Below, piece after piece: positions 63,454 to 64,000 of a DNA stretch of 64,000 bases. The notes beneath the pieces were generated by a model. It saw only the letters and a program-made list of their open reading frames with translations, searched no databases and was not told where the DNA came from. Positions within the stretch are counted from its first letter, which is position 1. Every line of letters starts with the position of its first letter. Source of the DNA: Flavobacterium sp. WC2421 (GTDB lineage: Bacteria; Bacteroidota; Bacteroidia; Flavobacteriales; Flavobacteriaceae); assembly GCF_040822115.1 (NCBI RefSeq), contig NZ_CP162004.1:2046001-2110000 (forward strand). The letters are read 5' to 3'. The position numbers and the translations under genes were made by a program.

Positions 63454-64000
63454 ATGAAAAAAATAACAATAAGTTTTTTAACATTACTAACCTCTTTTGT
63501 AGGCTTTAGCCAAGGAAATAAAGTGAATCAAACTGGTGGAAAATTTGAAGGTCTTGCTATGGCTCCACCAATGGGTTGGAATTCTTGGAATACATTTGAA
63601 ACCAATATAAATGAAAAACTAGTAAAAGAAACTGCCGATATTATGGTAAGTACAGGAATGGCAGCCGCTGGTTATAAATATATTGTCCTAGATGATGGAT
63701 GGATGACTAGAGAAAGAGATGCTAATGGAGATTTAGTTCCGGATCCTATTAAATTTCCAAGTGGAATGAAAGCCTTAATTGATTATGTTCATTCTAAAGG
63801 TTTGAAATTTGGACTATACAATTGTGCAGGAACACAAACTTGTGCAGGGTATCCAGGTACACGAGGATATGAATATCAAGATGCACGATTTTACGCTAGC
63901 CTAGAAATAGATTATCTAAAGTATGATTGGTGTAATACAGCAGGAATTAATGCTCCCGAAGCGTATGCAACGATGAGTAACGCGCTTAAAAAAGCGGGAA
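63454..64000 (+). CDS. GH27 alpha-galactosidase (N-terminal part, cut by window end)
   Basis: Partial: 182 codons are visible and the frame runs off the window. A signal peptide ends near GFSQG. GH27 signatures are MGWNSWNTFE, YIVLDDGWM, GLKFGLYNCAG and LKYDWCN, where the Asp of KYDWC is the nucleophile. It should remove alpha-1,6-galactose side groups from galactomannan, letting the mannanases reach the backbone. It begins 31 bases after a terminator and may be served by read-through or its own promoter. Confidence 0.95.
   Translation, partial: MKKITISFLTLLTSFVGFSQGNKVNQTGGKFEGLAMAPPMGWNSWNTFETNINEKLVKETADIMVSTGMAAAGYKYIVLDDGWMTRERDANGDLVPDPIKFPSGMKALIDYVHSKGLKFGLYNCAGTQTCAGYPGTRGYEYQDARFYASLEIDYLKYDWCNTAGINAPEAYATMSNALKKAG

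Overview
The window is AT-rich chromosomal DNA from a member of the Bacteroidetes, most likely Flavobacterium or a close relative. Evidence: two proteins end in a gliding-motility-type (type IX secretion, type B) sorting domain; there is a SusC/SusD pair; a 50-residue DUF4295 protein follows L28 and L33; several genes are preceded by Bacteroidetes-type TAnnTTTG -7 elements; and leaders are A-rich with few Shine-Dalgarno sequences. No rRNA, tRNA, CRISPR array, phage or insertion sequence was seen.

Positions 1-9200 hold an SDR-like protein fused to a zinc ribbon, the catalase-peroxidase KatG, a GAF sensor with no ATPase domain, an unknown 101-residue protein, an ABC-F ATPase and a secreted propeller-like protein. 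Positions 9300-17250 are mostly housekeeping: a glycosyltransferase, a 2-oxoacid dehydrogenase E2, a DnaQ-type exonuclease, an FAH-family protein, a stand-alone Hpt protein, CinA, L28-L33-DUF4295, FtsY and an unlisted 58-residue membrane protein.

Positions 17300-21500 look like one regulatory circuit. A cytoplasmic histidine kinase overlaps an NtrC-type activator. Downstream are two spaced imperfect dyads, a terminator, a good sigma-54 -24/-12 promoter, a 74-residue four-cysteine protein of unknown function and a glutamate-type dehydrogenase. This is the best candidate for an undescribed system here. Positions 21500-28100 carry an Rnk/GreA-like protein with an overlapping unknown gene, a class C beta-lactamase-fold lipoprotein, a small lipoprotein overlapping a DciA-like gene, Ndk, BshC (bacillithiol) and an MHS-type transporter.

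Positions 28090-40980 hold two tandem T9SS type B secreted repeat proteins, a B12-binding-type radical SAM protein and a three-gene biotin-dependent acyl-CoA carboxylase (BCCP, BC, CT), followed by two small minus-strand genes.

Positions 41790-64000 form a mannan utilisation locus. Two acetylesterases, a GH3 enzyme and an aldo/keto reductase run on the plus strand. A minus-strand cluster runs GH26 mannanase, sugar symporter, GH130 phosphorylase, cellobiose 2-epimerase, GH5 mannanase and GH28-like protein. A divergent AraC regulator, SusC, SusD, an IPT/TIG surface lipoprotein and a GH27 alpha-galactosidase (cut by the window end) follow. Together they predict deacetylation, degalactosylation and cutting of galacto(gluco)mannan, outer-membrane import, release of mannobiose, epimerisation to mannosyl-glucose and phosphorolysis to mannose-1-phosphate plus glucose. 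Three copies of a structured intergenic repeat (near 9290, 23680 and 44350) lie outside genes.
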